Part shown: positions 46,998 through 58,686 of the stretch, in pieces
Numbering within the stretch: the stretch's first letter is position 1
Layout of the letters: every line of letters starts with the position of its first letter
Source of the DNA: Clavelina lepadiformis
Lineage: Eukaryota; Chordata; Ascidiacea; Aplousobranchia; Clavelinidae
Direction: 5' to 3'
Length of the DNA stretch: 64,000 nucleotides
Assembly: GCF_947623445.1 (NCBI RefSeq)
Contig: NC_135248.1
Coordinates: 12,595,820-12,659,819 of the forward strand
Notes under the pieces: generated by a model
What the model saw: only the letters and a program-made list of their open reading frames with translations
What the model was told of the DNA's origin: nothing
The model's database searches: none
Translations under genes and position numbers: made by a program

Positions 46998-49900
46998 ATG
47001 GCTGATGTCTGGAAAGAAATCGAGCGTCTGCAAGCAAATTTGCAGCGTACTCAGCATTCGAGTACTAAGCAAAAGTAAGCTTTTCCATTAAGAAATGTCA
47101 GTATGTCGGCACTGCTTGTAAGATTTAATATTTTGAAATAAAATATATACTTGGCAATAACCTGAACATAACACAAAAACTTTTTCAATGTGATAGACTT
47201 TCGGAGCGAAATTGCATTGAAATTTTGATGAAACTGCAAGAAATGAACCTGCTTGATGTCATGCACAGCTCTGATGGAAAGGAATACCTCACACCCAAGC
47301 AATTGACTCGAGAAATTAAAGATGAACTATACATGCATGGAGGTGATGTCTTGTCTTGCACTTGTGCATAATATCTAGTAAATGGATAAATAAATTATTT
47401 TTCCAAACGACAAGATCTTTGCAAAGTTTTTTTGAAATGTTTGTGTCTAACAAAAGTGACTGAAAAACTATACAGGGAATAACGTTTCTGCAGTTGATGT
47501 GCTTGTGTATATATAGTATTGATCACTTGGAAAAGAGATTTTAATTTTTTTTTGTGATTAAATATTAATATAATTTTAATATTTATGATATAATAAAAAC
47601 AGGCCGCGTTAATATGGTGGAATTGCAGCAAGCATTGAATGTTGATTATTCCCACATTGAAGCAAAATGCAACGACCTTGTGAAATCGGATCGCAAGTTG
47701 CAAATTATTTATGGCCAGATTATTGAAAGGTGATTTTGAAGGAGGAACATATAAAAAATTTGTTAGTTTTAATGAAGTAATGTAACCTGGCCTAGAAATA
47801 CTGAGATTTGTCTTTAGGTCATATTTGGATAGACTGGCAGAGGAATTAAATGATAATTTACAGTCTTGTGGCCAGCTAACTATCGCAGAAGTCAGCAAAA
47901 CGTACGATTTACCGGGAGAATTTCTAATTCCTGTAAGTTTTTCATTTGCAATGCTGTTTCCTTTTTGTCACATTAAACTAGCAGATAAAAAATGAATTAT
48001 GTATGCGTACGAAAAAGGTAATTATACCGTATTGTTCAACTCTGACCAAGTTATAAAGGTAATTAGCTTAAAAACCAAAGATCAATGTCTTTCTTGCCTC
48101 CATTATTTATTTTAACGCTACACGCTGTAACTACAGGAGCTGATGGCACGACTGGGTAGCATCATACAAGGACAAATGGACAAACATAGGAAAGACTCAA
48201 TCTACACAGAAGCGTATGTGGCTAGTCATAAGGTTAGAGATTAACCACAACTTGTTACATTTGTTAGGTATAACATCATTATATAAGACAGTGGTAGTGC
48301 TGCACTGGTCAGTCACAAGAAGATGACTGATACTGCTACTAATTCACTGTTTAATTTCTGAAATCTACTCCGTAGGTTCTAGGCAATTATTGAGCAATGC
48401 AGGTATATGACTGCTTGCAGTGTTTAATTATTTTAATGTGTCATGCTCAGTGTAATTTGTTGTCTGTTAAACTGGGATGTTTTGTTGTGATATTTTACAT
48501 CTGTTAGATACATCCACAATTTTTAGTTAAACAAAGCTAAAGTTAGCTTTTGCTGATTAGTTTGTAACAAACATTAATAAAAGTGATTTGTGATAAATCA
48601 ATGGTGTCTGTTTCTTTCAAGGCACGCATCCGTGGACTACTGAGTGCTGTGACTCGGCCTACGACATTCCAAACTCTTTCTTCACAAGACCTACCGTTAC
48701 AACTTCTCTTCTGTGAGTCATTTTTGTTAATCAACGATTATAATAATGCATAGCAGTTTCTGCCTTGTTTATTTAAGGTTGTTAATTTAATCGCAAATGA
48801 CTTATTTTTCCAAATAAAATTCTGTTCTTATTTGCTTGATGACTTTGCCAGCTATCGTGGAGGAATTGATCAAGGAGGGTAGGATCAGAGGTCAGGTTGT
48901 GGGAGGGCGATCTGAAAAGTCTACATTTTTACCAAACATCCACACAGAAACTCAGAATCACTGGATTGATAATTTCTTTGCTCAAAATAACTACTTAGGT
49001 ACAGTGTCCAATATACATGATAAGTTACGTACAACCTTTCTTTATTATTATTCACCGTATAAATTCTTTGATCAAACTCAACAAACATGTTATTTTAGAA
49101 TATGATGCTGTGTATCGCCTTGGTATCACTGATGCTAAGTCCTACTTGAAACGACGATTAGAACCTAGCAAAACCAAACCACTCTTCCTCAAGACTGTCT
49201 GTGTTGGTTGGAGTTTAATTGACCAAGTCGTAGCGTCAATTGAGGAAGCTTTATCTAATGGAGAATGGACAGACATTTCAGTATGTCTTATCTGTTGTTT
49301 TTACCTACAAAAAAATTCCGTGTTCCTAAAGTCATTTCTGGCCCTTTTTCATGGAATAAACAGGTTCTTCTACCAAGTTCATTTTCCTCCGAGGACAGCA
49401 ACCAACTGCTTCATCACATTCAAAGAGAACGGCTGAAGCAAACGGGAAGCGTTCCTGGCGTGATATTTGCAGATACCATCATTGCGAGTCAGTCGTTTGT
49501 TGATTCCTGTTTGAAACATTTTGACGGGATGATAAAAGGAAAAGCGGACAAGGTATGTAGTGCACTTGGCTGAAAAAGTCAGTGGAATAGAAAACCTTGA
49601 ACAACACAGTGCAATCAACCACAACTCTTACTGACTTTGTTGGTGCACTTACATCCGTAAACATGACTTCGGGTTTGTTGGTAATGTTTAGACACACTTT
49701 AATACATTACGCTTAAATAGCAAATAAACAGTACTGAATAGTTTACTATTTAACATTTGCTATTAATAATCTATTTATCATGAAGTAGCCACGTCTCAAG
49801 CACTATTTGGGATTTTCTCTAATTTCTCTATCTTTCTAGGACGCTAAAAAAGCTTCTGTCTTTGCTCTCACTGAAGAAGAACGGAAGGAATATTCTGGTC

Positions 49901-52566
49901 AAACTACTGACCTCAGCAAGAAAGCAGATAAGAAAGGTGAGACAAAATGTACTGAATGGTTTTTATGGTTTTCGAAATCCATTACATTGAAACATATCAG
50001 AAACATTTATAGTTCCTCCATATAAACTATAATTTATCAGGATAAACAAAGAAATATTTCACAGTTTTATGAAGTTGTGAATGCAACTACAAATAGTAAT
50101 TTGTTTAACAATGTACTAAATAACCACAATTCAACTGTGATGTGGATGAAAACATTTTATGTCAAGCAAAGCTGGTTATATGAAATCCCAGATATTCAGA
50201 ATGCCAATGCATATGTGAATGTGTTGTCAAATTTAGTGCCAATGTACCCAGCAAATGACAATGTTGATAAAACAGTGTTTTTTCATGTGATGTCCAGATG
50301 AACGCAGGAAGAAGGCGTTCGAGGGATCGGGAAGCATCAAGAGATCCGGTGATGGTGGATCGGGAATAGGAGGAAGAGAAGTGAAGACAAAAGGAAAAGA
50401 CAAGAAGAGAATGAAGTGGAGTACGCTGGACCCAATAAAATGTTGTTTAGTTTAGCATCTGTTTTGTTGCGAATTTTTTTCTAACTATCCCATTGATAAG
50501 GATGGTGAACATTGTCATAGGATAAGGCATTTGCAAGTCTTGTAGTACATTAAATGCCAGTCACAAATATTTCCAGAGAAAGAACAAGAAATGCAGGAGG
50601 ATAAACCCTCCAGGAGCCAGCAGCATCAACAGGAGGAAGCCTCGTTTATGGACATCGACGAAATAACAGATGTGTTACGAGATCGTCATAATGACTGTCC
50701 GGATGCATTTCTTGAAGAACTTGGCGCCAAGCTGCATAGGTGTTTCAACGAGCATATATTCATACCTAGGGCAGACATACTGTATGTGTGGGGAATTATT
50801 ACCATTGTGTTACACTCGTCATTTGTAGTACTGTCATGTACAGATACTAACACACTAGATTATACTCGATTTTACGACTTACGTACGTATTAAACCAGGC
50901 AACAATATTCATCATGCATTATATTCACTGTACTTAAGTTCTCAAATCTAGCCTTGAAATTGATAATTTTATTGCACTCCATTGAAGATTTGTGTACGTC
51001 CACAGACCACTTACTGCAGCATATCAGTCTGCTGTAAAGTCAGTGTTCCTGCTTTCTGCACAACAAATGAAAGAAAAGCAAAAGGCGCTTACAAAGAAAA
51101 CAGATGAGTTCGATTCTTTGGATAGATCATCGTACAAATCGAGACGACAACTTGAGGAGGAAATCAATGCGATGTGGTCAAAGACTCGACTCTTTATGGA
51201 GGCTTTAAATTTTTTCGAAGGTGAAGTCATCATTTTAAAGGTTCCATTTTCTTATTCAGAAGTTTTGAATAATCTTTTGCGACAGGTGAAGTGTCTGGTA
51301 TTTTACAAAAACATCTCCTGGCAACTGTATGTACTGATATCACCAACTCTTTGTTTATGCTGACCGCTAACGAATTTCTTTCTGGTGTTGAAATTGACAA
51401 AGAAATCAACGCAGAGGTATTCACAAATCTGTTGCACCTGCCCATTTAATCACATAAGTACAGGTAAAGTAATTTCTTAGTTGTGTTTTAGGTTCGAATC
51501 AAATTGCTCTCAAGGTTTCCGAACAATGTAAAACCCTCTTTGACACGCTTGAATAATTCCCTTGTTGGTAGGATTATTGATGAATTTCAAACTGCGTTAA
51601 CCGATGCAACATCACGTGATGTGTGTGATGTTATGCTGAAAAGTGGAGACAAGAAAAGAGACAGGTAGGAAATGATGACTTATTAAATAAAACCAGTTAT
51701 CACTATTTCAGTAAATGGGTGATTGCTGGGAGAACAATTTAAGGTTCCAATCAGCTTCCTTCATCGTTTTTGGGCTCATCTTGTTCTTGATTGTAAAATA
51801 CGAATTCAAAGGTTTTGCATAATGGTCAGCTTAAATGTTTCACAGTGTCATATATTAGGTCTCTTTAACACATCAGTTTCTTATTTCGTCGTCATTTGGG
51901 ATTTTCGTACATAAATGGAACAGATAACATTGTTGATTGTTATAAAAAGGCAAGTCAGCCACAGCCACAAGATGTCACATCTTCAACAGCTGAGAGAAGA
52001 ATCCAACCCTGCATTGGTCCTCCACATTGCCACGCTTGTCATTTTCCAGGTAACACAATTTTAACTAAAAAGTCATACTGTTTTAAATTGTTTTTTATGA
52101 GATATTGGAAATGCAGCCACTTGAAAAATTAGTGTTAAATTAATTAATAAAATTAAATTAGTTATGTAATAGAAGTAGCTTGTCACCAATGGCAAAAAAG
52201 TTTAACATCAATGAAGTATTGTGATTATTTACAGAGTGTCACTGGAACGATGTTGAACGCACCAGGAAAAGTTGTTCCAAATATCATAAATCGCCTGCAA
52301 TCATTTCTCGATAGGGTGAGTGCTGAAATGTGCAACGTTTTATTTATACTTTACTGAAGCCTAACTCAGATACAAATATTTAATTGCATTTCTAGGAGGT
52401 GTTTTTGAATCTGATAAGTTATCAAGAATTGGTTGTCAAGCACTTGACCTTGCTCAACAATAATGGGGACAATCTGGAAATTGGTGAAGTTGAGCAAAAA
52501 TTAAACGAGAATTTAGATGAAATAAAACAACTTGCCGCGACGACTAAAAAGAAACAAGCCAATTAA
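46998..52566 (+). CDS. UFL1: UFL1, E3 UFM1-protein ligase
   Basis: UFL1 transfers the ubiquitin-like modifier UFM1 from UFC1 to substrates such as ribosomal protein uL24 at the ER, working with DDRGK1 and CDK5RAP3. Eighteen exons: 46998-47074, 47197-47342, 47603-47729, 47818-47932, 48137-48232, 48622-48712, 48852-48998, 49099-49280, 49364-49552, 49840-49936, 50298-50420, 50577-50739, 51006-51220, 51286-51416, 51492-51664, 51950-52049, 52235-52315, 52396-52566. They sum to 807 aa (human 794). Signatures: [52 protein letters not shown] winged-helix repeats, the basic [15 protein letters not shown] stretch, and [10 protein letters not shown] near the C-terminus. Exon 11's donor (gtacgc) and exon 16's acceptor were chosen by phase and alignment to the human protein. 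There is no RING or HECT domain, as expected for this family. Confidence 0.96.
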
Positions 52567-53221
52567 CTTGTTTGATTATATTTAAAGCTTTCTAACTGGT
52601 GCAATTACTGTTCTTCCTGGCAATATCACTTCCATCCCTTGCTTCTGTTTATACATATTAGATAAAGTTCTATTTATAGTACAAACTGTTGTCTTAACTG
52701 TGACTGACAAAAGCAAAAACATCATTTTCACTGATTACTTGTGTTTACAACTGTACATAAAGTTGTTTGGTTTCATATATGCTTTGAAAAGCTTTAATTG
52801 CTGCAAGGTTTTTTGGTGCTTATGATGTTGTGAGGATTGTGTGTGTTGAGATGTACAGATATGATGAGTGCATGGGCATGTGATTCGTGCAATAAAACTT
52901 GCCTCTATCAGATGCAGTAGTTAAGCAATGTATACAGTTTTTTGCTGGGTTTAGTGAACAATGGTACCCAAACTGTACAGCAACATACTAAAAGAATACT
53001 TGTATGTATGTATACAGTCGCAGTTCCATAATGACAGTCTATTGTCTTGCAAATTCTTCTTAGTACATTAAAATCACACGAAACACATTCCATGATAACT
53101 TATAATTCACTATTGCAAAAACACGTCAGAGAAAATAGAACAATCAACAAAAACTAGAAATCTATGAAGAGTTTGTCACTATCATTTAAGGCAGTGCACA
53201 ATCCAAAGAGTGATGATGAAA
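52567..53221. other. Convergent spacer between UFL1 and COX17
   Basis: Holds the two 3' UTRs. An aataaaact at about 52891 could be the UFL1 poly(A) signal. No ORF of note. Confidence 0.45.
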
Positions 53222-53765
53222 CTAAATGTTAAAACCCAAGTCTCTGAGACATTTTTTGTGCGCTTCTATAAAATCACCGCAACTTTCTTCTCCTTTATTA
53301 ATAATGCTGCAAAAATTCAATCAAACCAAAAAATCAATTTCACAAACCATAATTAGGTTTTAGTAGGCCTATACTTATAGTGCTTGTTATTATAAAATGA
53401 ACTGGTAAAATAAATACACCAAAAGCAGAGTTTAAAAAATACACAAGTTTATCAATAACACAAACTACAGCAAACCTACCATTCGTCTCTTGCGCCTTTA
53501 GTTTCTAAGCAAACGCAACAAGGCTTCAGCAATTTTCCATCTTTGTCCCTGGGTCGTTTGTCAGGTTTAGGTTCAGCCGCTTTAGATGACGAATCAGTGC
53601 AACGTGTGTCAGACATTTCGTCGATTATAAACTGTGTTAATGTTTAAGTAACAAATTTCTACAATATATATATATACGTAACAAGTCTCTACTTACATAA
53701 CTTTCACTGTTGCGAATGTATTTCACCACACGCTTATGTTTTGACATTCGTGAGATTGTCGCCAT
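53222..53765 (-). CDS. COX17: COX17 copper chaperone for cytochrome c oxidase
   Basis: COX17 delivers Cu(I) to SCO1 and COX11 in the mitochondrial intermembrane space. The conserved part is encoded by 53616-53480 and 53306-53222: 73 aa from MSDTRC to a C-terminus LRDLGFNI. The copper site KPCC and twin CX9C motifs ([22 protein letters not shown]) are intact and align with human COX17 throughout. A further upstream exon (53765-53697) is in frame across a 65-bp intron and would add 28 residues ([16 protein letters not shown]..., then FIIDE), giving 101 aa. That part may be 5' UTR or a basic, presequence-like extension; the start at 53616 is the conservative choice. Head to head with POLR3D (485 bp apart). 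Confidence 0.92.
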
Positions 53766-54249
53766 CCAGCGGACAATTACTCAGCAAATCTGATGCAATC
53801 TGAAACTGAAAGATTTTTATGTATTGAACAACCTAATCACTTTAGAAATGCTTTTTGAACAAACTAAGTAAAATTCATTTTAAAAATAATTTCTATAAGT
53901 TTGTTTAATAAAATAATTAATTAATTTTTAAATATTAAGAAAATGACTCAAACCTTTTGTACTTGACCTTCGACCCATTAAAATGGCATGAAACATGACT
54001 CTGCATTTCCTTAAATTTTTGAAAACAGAGGAAGCATGTTTGTTCAAATCTTACTTACTGCATAATCCAAAAAGTTTAGTATTATTTTTAACTGGAAACC
54101 ACATCTTCATCTAGGCTAGCATTGCCTTCGTTCTGTCTATAATTTGTGTTTTAAGTAACTCACAGAATCATTCTTTCATTCATTGAAACCTTTAAAGGAA
54201 TAGGCTACGGTTCGTTTATGGAAACAGGAGTTACAAGCAAAGTTAGGCT
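53766..54249. promoter_or_regulatory. Divergent COX17/POLR3D intergenic region
   Basis: 484 bp between two divergent starts, presumably holding both promoters. AT-rich; no motif identified with confidence. Confidence 0.45.
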
Positions 54250-57200
54250 ATGTCTAGCAATGGTACACCAGGAAGTGGCAATGCCGGTGGTAAGTTAACA
54301 ACTCGTTGAGTTATTTAATGTAATTACGCCAGTAATTATAATTCTGTAAATTAGTTTTACTAACCGATAGGTTTTAGAACACGCTAAACCTTAGCCAAGC
54401 TAGGCTATAGCTTATCTGTTTAAGCTCAGATTTAAAGTTGCGATTGAATCTTTTCTTTTGTCTACCCAGATTCTGGAGAATTTAGTCGTCCAGGCCGATC
54501 TAATTCTCTGGGAAGAGTGAAACAAACTTCCGATCAATCTCCAGGTCGTCTGCCCTCATTACGTGGCCCACGTGACTTAACTCTGGGCGGCATTAAAAAG
54601 GTTGGTTTCGATTTTATTTATATTTGCTGTGCACATCTGCTTCGTGACTACTACTGTATGAAATTATTTGCGATTTAGGTTGTTTCAATATCAGTTTGGC
54701 ATGTGCTGACATACTGTTACCTACTACAATAAAACTTGGCCATTTGTTGTACCTGACCAAGAGAACTGATTTTGTGTTGTGATCTCTATATTAGATGTTT
54801 CGTGTTTTTACAACTGAAAACATGATACAGAACCTTTTTTCTTAGAAAACTTTCACACCGACCATTCCTCAACGTAAAGAAAGAATAAAACCCGAGTAAG
54901 TGTCCTGCAGTAAGTCGGCTAACAATTTAAATATATAAGTAAGTATTTAAGTATATTTAAGTAACAATTTAAGTATATAAGTATGTTATCACTAAAGTTG
55001 ATTATGCAGCTTATTTTAATAATCATTCCACCACTAAGCATTTGCATTGCAAAATCGTTTTGTTTTCATATGGTTTGATCGTCTAGAAATTTTTACTTTG
55101 CGTTTCAGCCCCAGCAAAGATGATGCCAAACCTGCTAAACCAAATAAATCAAAGCGTGATAGATGCCGTGATGGACGGAATCGAGGAAGAGGTCGCGGTC
55201 GTGGTGGATTTCAAAAGCAGGAGGTTAGACAGTTCAGGTCATATTTTAGGAAATTCCGGCATTATCTAGTAATCACTTTTACCAAGTCCAAAAATTCATA
55301 CAGATTTTGAGATTTGTTGCATAGATATTTGTGGTTGTATAGTACCATATCTTGTGATAGGGCTTGTCATCAGTTTTTAGTGTAAAATGTGTTCATTTTT
55401 CTCTTTACAGATTATCCAATCCCATTCCATATTTGAAGCTGGTCCTGGCGCTGAAACCACCAACCGAGGAAGAGAGTCATTTGCAAGTGCCGCTGAACCA
55501 GCGCCACAAATTCTGAAACCAACAATTAAAAAGGAAAGGTTGGCTGCTGGTGCAACTGTTGATATTTCTTGCCTCACCCAAGTTTTCAATGTTCTGTTTG
55601 TTCTTTAATAGTTTTGATGCTCTACAACTGAAAATCGAGTCGGATGAAGTTATGAAAAAACTTGATGAAGGCAACACTTCAGTGTGTATTAATGATCTTT
55701 ATATTAATATGGCATTGCTGGTTTAAGTTGTCTAAAAAGTTTGAATGGATGTATTTGTTTTCCAGCTCATTTTAGATCTACAAAATGATGAAAAACTAAG
55801 GCCAATTGCACTTCCAATGTATTCCACTCCACAAATACCAGCCATAAAACATGAACCCGGTAAACTTTAATTTGTTATTGACAAGTTTAGCATTTATTTA
55901 ATCACATTGCTGAGTAAAATCAAAATGACCATGCACTAAATTTTAAAGACGGTTTCTCCACTTCACAGGTCGTTATGATACTTACCTTATATGTAGGCTT
56001 ACCATACGTCCCGTTTTAGCCGGGACAGTCCCCCTTTTTAACGTCTTGTCCCGATCGGTCGGCCAAACGTCCCGGTTTGGCATTCAGTCAACCAGCATAG
56101 GCATACCGCATAGAAGCCATACAAAAACATTGGCATGTTCTTATTATTGTTTTTGCTGTGTAGCGTACTGGTACTTCTTGAAGAAGAATTCGTGATCTTG
56201 TTTGTTATTTATTTCATTGTATTCGATAAAAATGTTATTGTGACGTCATATGTCGAAAGCGTCCCGCTTTGAAGCCACAAAATTATGGTAAGCTTACTTA
56301 TATGCAATCTTTTCAGTAGGATCCATGGACATCAAAGAAAACATCGTCAGAGATAATCCGAACATCACCTCACCGATTTTTCAGTCTTCAGAAGAACAAC
56401 TGATGCTGTTTCAGATCCCTGACACAGTCCCCGGCATCCCTCCTTCCAAAGATGCTCCGAGTATCATGGTCAAGCAGGAGCCAGGAGTGTCATCAGTGAA
56501 GCAGGAACCTGTTGAACAAAATCAGGTGACAATTGATTCATCTTGCGTCAGTTTTATGGAGTTTGTTGATTTAATGCCTGAGAATTTCAATGACGGAAAA
56601 GTTACCAGGAATTGATGAAAGTTGTGAGTATTTCTGCTTGTTGTTGTTGCATTGTTTAAACTGCGCAAAGTAAGTAAGCCCATAAAGTAAATATGCCCAG
56701 TATGGTATCAATCTTGCTCTTTTTCATGCATTGTATGTAAGTGCAGCTGTTTGACCATTCCATAACGAGGTTAGCGCCATACTTTTCGCTCTCCACAGTC
56801 ATTGGCAAAAAATAAACTATCTATGAAATGTACAACCGTTTTTGAACCTATGATTAATTATTATCAACGTGTGATTTAGGAAAATGACTCTGAAAGCATT
56901 TGTGGAATCGACCAACTTTCAGAAGGTCCGATCGGCAAACTTCAAATTATGAAATCTGGAAAATGTAAACTTGTACTAGGAGGTATCACACTTGATTTGA
57001 AGATAGGGACACCTTCATCATTTGCTGAGGTTTGAAACTTTGCTCCTACAGTAGCCAAGATACCTAGACGAAAGCCTCAATTTTTTAACCATAATCATTT
57101 TTTTCTGTGGTTTGATACCATTTCAAAGGCAACCGAACTATAAAGCTTGCTTAACTTTTAGGAATTAGTTTCAATACGTTTGCCTCCTGACGGAAGCCCT

Positions 57201-57293
57201 GATACAGCTAAAGGGCACCTGTCTGTCCTGGGAAATGTGGAAAACAAGGTAGTCTGCATTCCTGACATGTCATCCCTCATCGAGCCAAGATGA
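54250..57293 (+). CDS. POLR3D: POLR3D (RPC4), RNA polymerase III subunit
   Basis: RPC4 pairs with RPC5 in the pol III subcomplex that aids initiation, termination and reinitiation on tRNA and 5S genes. Exons 54250-54289, 54470-54600, 54846-54895, 55109-55223, 55411-55538, 55612-55681, 55766-55859, 56320-56525, 56880-57029 and 57162-57293 give 371 aa (human 398). The N-terminus has SLRGPRDLTLGG and a basic RGRGRGRGG patch, followed by SHSIFEAGPG. Two IKHEP/VKQEP SUMO-like motifs lie in the middle. The C-terminal RPC4 domain reads LSEGPIGKLQIMKSGKCKLV then LGGITLDLKIGTPSSFAEE and LSVLGNVENKVVCIPDMSSL, matching the family. Intron 7 carries a hAT MITE whose right edge is 23 bp from the splice acceptor. 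Confidence 0.94.
55994..56296. mobile_element. 303-bp hAT MITE in POLR3D intron 7
   Basis: The left end is TAGGCTTACCATACG and the reverse complement of the right end is TAAGCTTACCATAAT. The 8-bp duplication cttatatg is exact at 55986-55993 and 56297-56304. Internal sequence is rich in gtcccg/cgggac motifs. The terminal TTACCATA motif links it to the larger element at 8653. It has no coding capacity. Confidence 0.85.
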
Positions 57294-57636
57294 TATTGTA
57301 AGAGCACAACTGCAACTGGATTTGGTTCTGAACCAAGTATTTTTGTGGAGGAGCATTCGTTTATAACCACAGTATACCAGCATGGTGGAAGATTTGCACA
57401 ATTTGATGGTTGTGCAACAATACATGTGGTTTTGGTGCTGTTCACTTCTTGAGACTTCTTGAGCTGAGAGAGACCACTCATGAAATTTACAATTACTTTC
57501 CTGACCTTACATCAACAAAACCTGGTATTTGTAGATGTGCTTTTCAAAATTACCAAATTTTTATTGTGCAATTTAAACATCAAAATATAATAGCGATATA
57601 AAAGAATAAGTTTCCACGGAAAAAGCATCAGGTGTG
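57294..57636. other. Convergent spacer between POLR3D and C2orf69
   Basis: 343 bp with the 3' UTRs of both genes. Only short ORFs; nothing else recognised. Confidence 0.5.
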
Positions 57637-58641
57637 TCAAAATTCCAACAAGATTCGAAAATGTAAGTCAATTGTGGGGTTTTCCTCTTCAAAATATAAT
57701 TTCTCTTCAACGTGTAAACCATTCTCCTTCAAAAGTCTCACAAATTCTGCTTCCGACTCACCTTTCCATGGCCTGTGTGCATCTCGGACTTGGTAGGGTG
57801 TGACGTGGATGTGAAAGTCGGCTTTGGATAGAGGCGATTTCAAAAGAGCTCTTATAACATTTTCATCACATACCCAGTTATCCTCTTCTCCACTGTGGCC
57901 CCCATCCAACCACATCAACATCTTAATTCGATTGAGAAAGTCTATGTTTGGTTTGTCGAACTTCAGCGTGTCAGTTTCTTCTTCGTTAGGTTCGATTTCA
58001 CAGCAAGGATCAAAAGATGACACTTCATATAGGAATTGATTTAAAACTATGCAGCCTTTACTGAAGCCAGCCACAATGATGGGACACTCTTGTTTCAGAT
58101 AATCCTGATCGTACGGTTTGTTTGGAAGAATTTTGTTGATTGCATTCTTCATGATTAACTCAAGGTGGTTCAAGCCAAAATAGTTCTGCCTATGAGACGG
58201 TACCCCCATCACGGATTTGCTTTTCACAAAGTTTTTATAAACGCAAATAGTGTTGTAGGCTTTTTTGGATGGGGAAAGCAGCCATACGTGACTGTGCGGA
58301 AATTTATTGCAAATAAGGTTGATGGTATTTTCATAACTCCAATCAACATAGTCACGGCATTGATAGTTCTGTTTCATTTTATCCGTGAAGTCCTGTATGT
58401 CCCCAGGAAAGAATATGACATGTCCTTTAAATTCTTCCCTTTTTGGAAGCTGGCTTGATTGTGTGTTGTCACACCCTACTGGATTCTTTGGTGGTGCATA
58501 AGCAACTGTATTTTGACAACCCTCCACGCCTTCTATATCGAAAAGAGTTGCTATCTGTGCGAACGTCATTGTGGAAGTCCAGTTTGCAGGACCTAAATGG
58601 AGCAACCGGTGACAGTTTTTCTTGAACAACAGACTAACCAT
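57637..58641 (-). CDS. C2orf69: C2orf69 homologue (UPF0565 family), mitochondrial hydrolase-like protein
   Basis: A single-exon 334-aa protein matching the C2orf69 family in order: HVIFFPGDIQDF, a YVDWSYENTINLI segment, FPHSHVWLLSPSK, VYKNFVKSK, then GFSKGCIVLNQFLYEV, MLMWLDGGHSG, HIHVTPYQVRDAHRPW and the terminal IDLHFRILLEF. GFSKG resembles the nucleophile elbow of serine hydrolases and is the likely active site. Human C2orf69 is mitochondrial and its loss causes a severe autoinflammatory/mitochondrial disease; the substrate is not settled. The N-terminus (MVSLLFKKNCHRLLHLG) is basic and amphipathic, which fits mitochondrial import. It is downstream of PIGB on the same strand, 45 bp away, with an acceptor-like site between them, so it is probably expressed from an operon. 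Confidence 0.92.
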   Translation of the reverse strand: MVSLLFKKNCHRLLHLGPANWTSTMTFAQIATLFDIEGVEGCQNTVAYAPPKNPVGCDNTQSSQLPKREEFKGHVIFFPGDIQDFTDKMKQNYQCRDYVDWSYENTINLICNKFPHSHVWLLSPSKKAYNTICVYKNFVKSKSVMGVPSHRQNYFGLNHLELIMKNAINKILPNKPYDQDYLKQECPIIVAGFSKGCIVLNQFLYEVSSFDPCCEIEPNEEETDTLKFDKPNIDFLNRIKMLMWLDGGHSGEEDNWVCDENVIRALLKSPLSKADFHIHVTPYQVRDAHRPWKGESEAEFVRLLKENGLHVEEKLYFEEENPTIDLHFRILLEF

Positions 58642-58686
58642 CCATTAATTCTGTGACCAGAATCTGAAAAAAGCAAAAATAAAAGT
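58642..58686 (-). promoter_or_regulatory. Intercistronic trans-splice acceptor between PIGB and C2orf69
   Basis: Read on the minus strand, the PIGB stop TAG is followed directly by ACTTTTATTTTTGCTTTTTTCAG and then ATTCTGG (AG at 58665-58664). This is a strong pyrimidine tract and acceptor with no donor or AATAAA between the genes. It leaves a 22-nt leader before the C2orf69 ATG. Such compact junctions are typical of spliced-leader-resolved operons known in tunicates. Confidence 0.7.
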
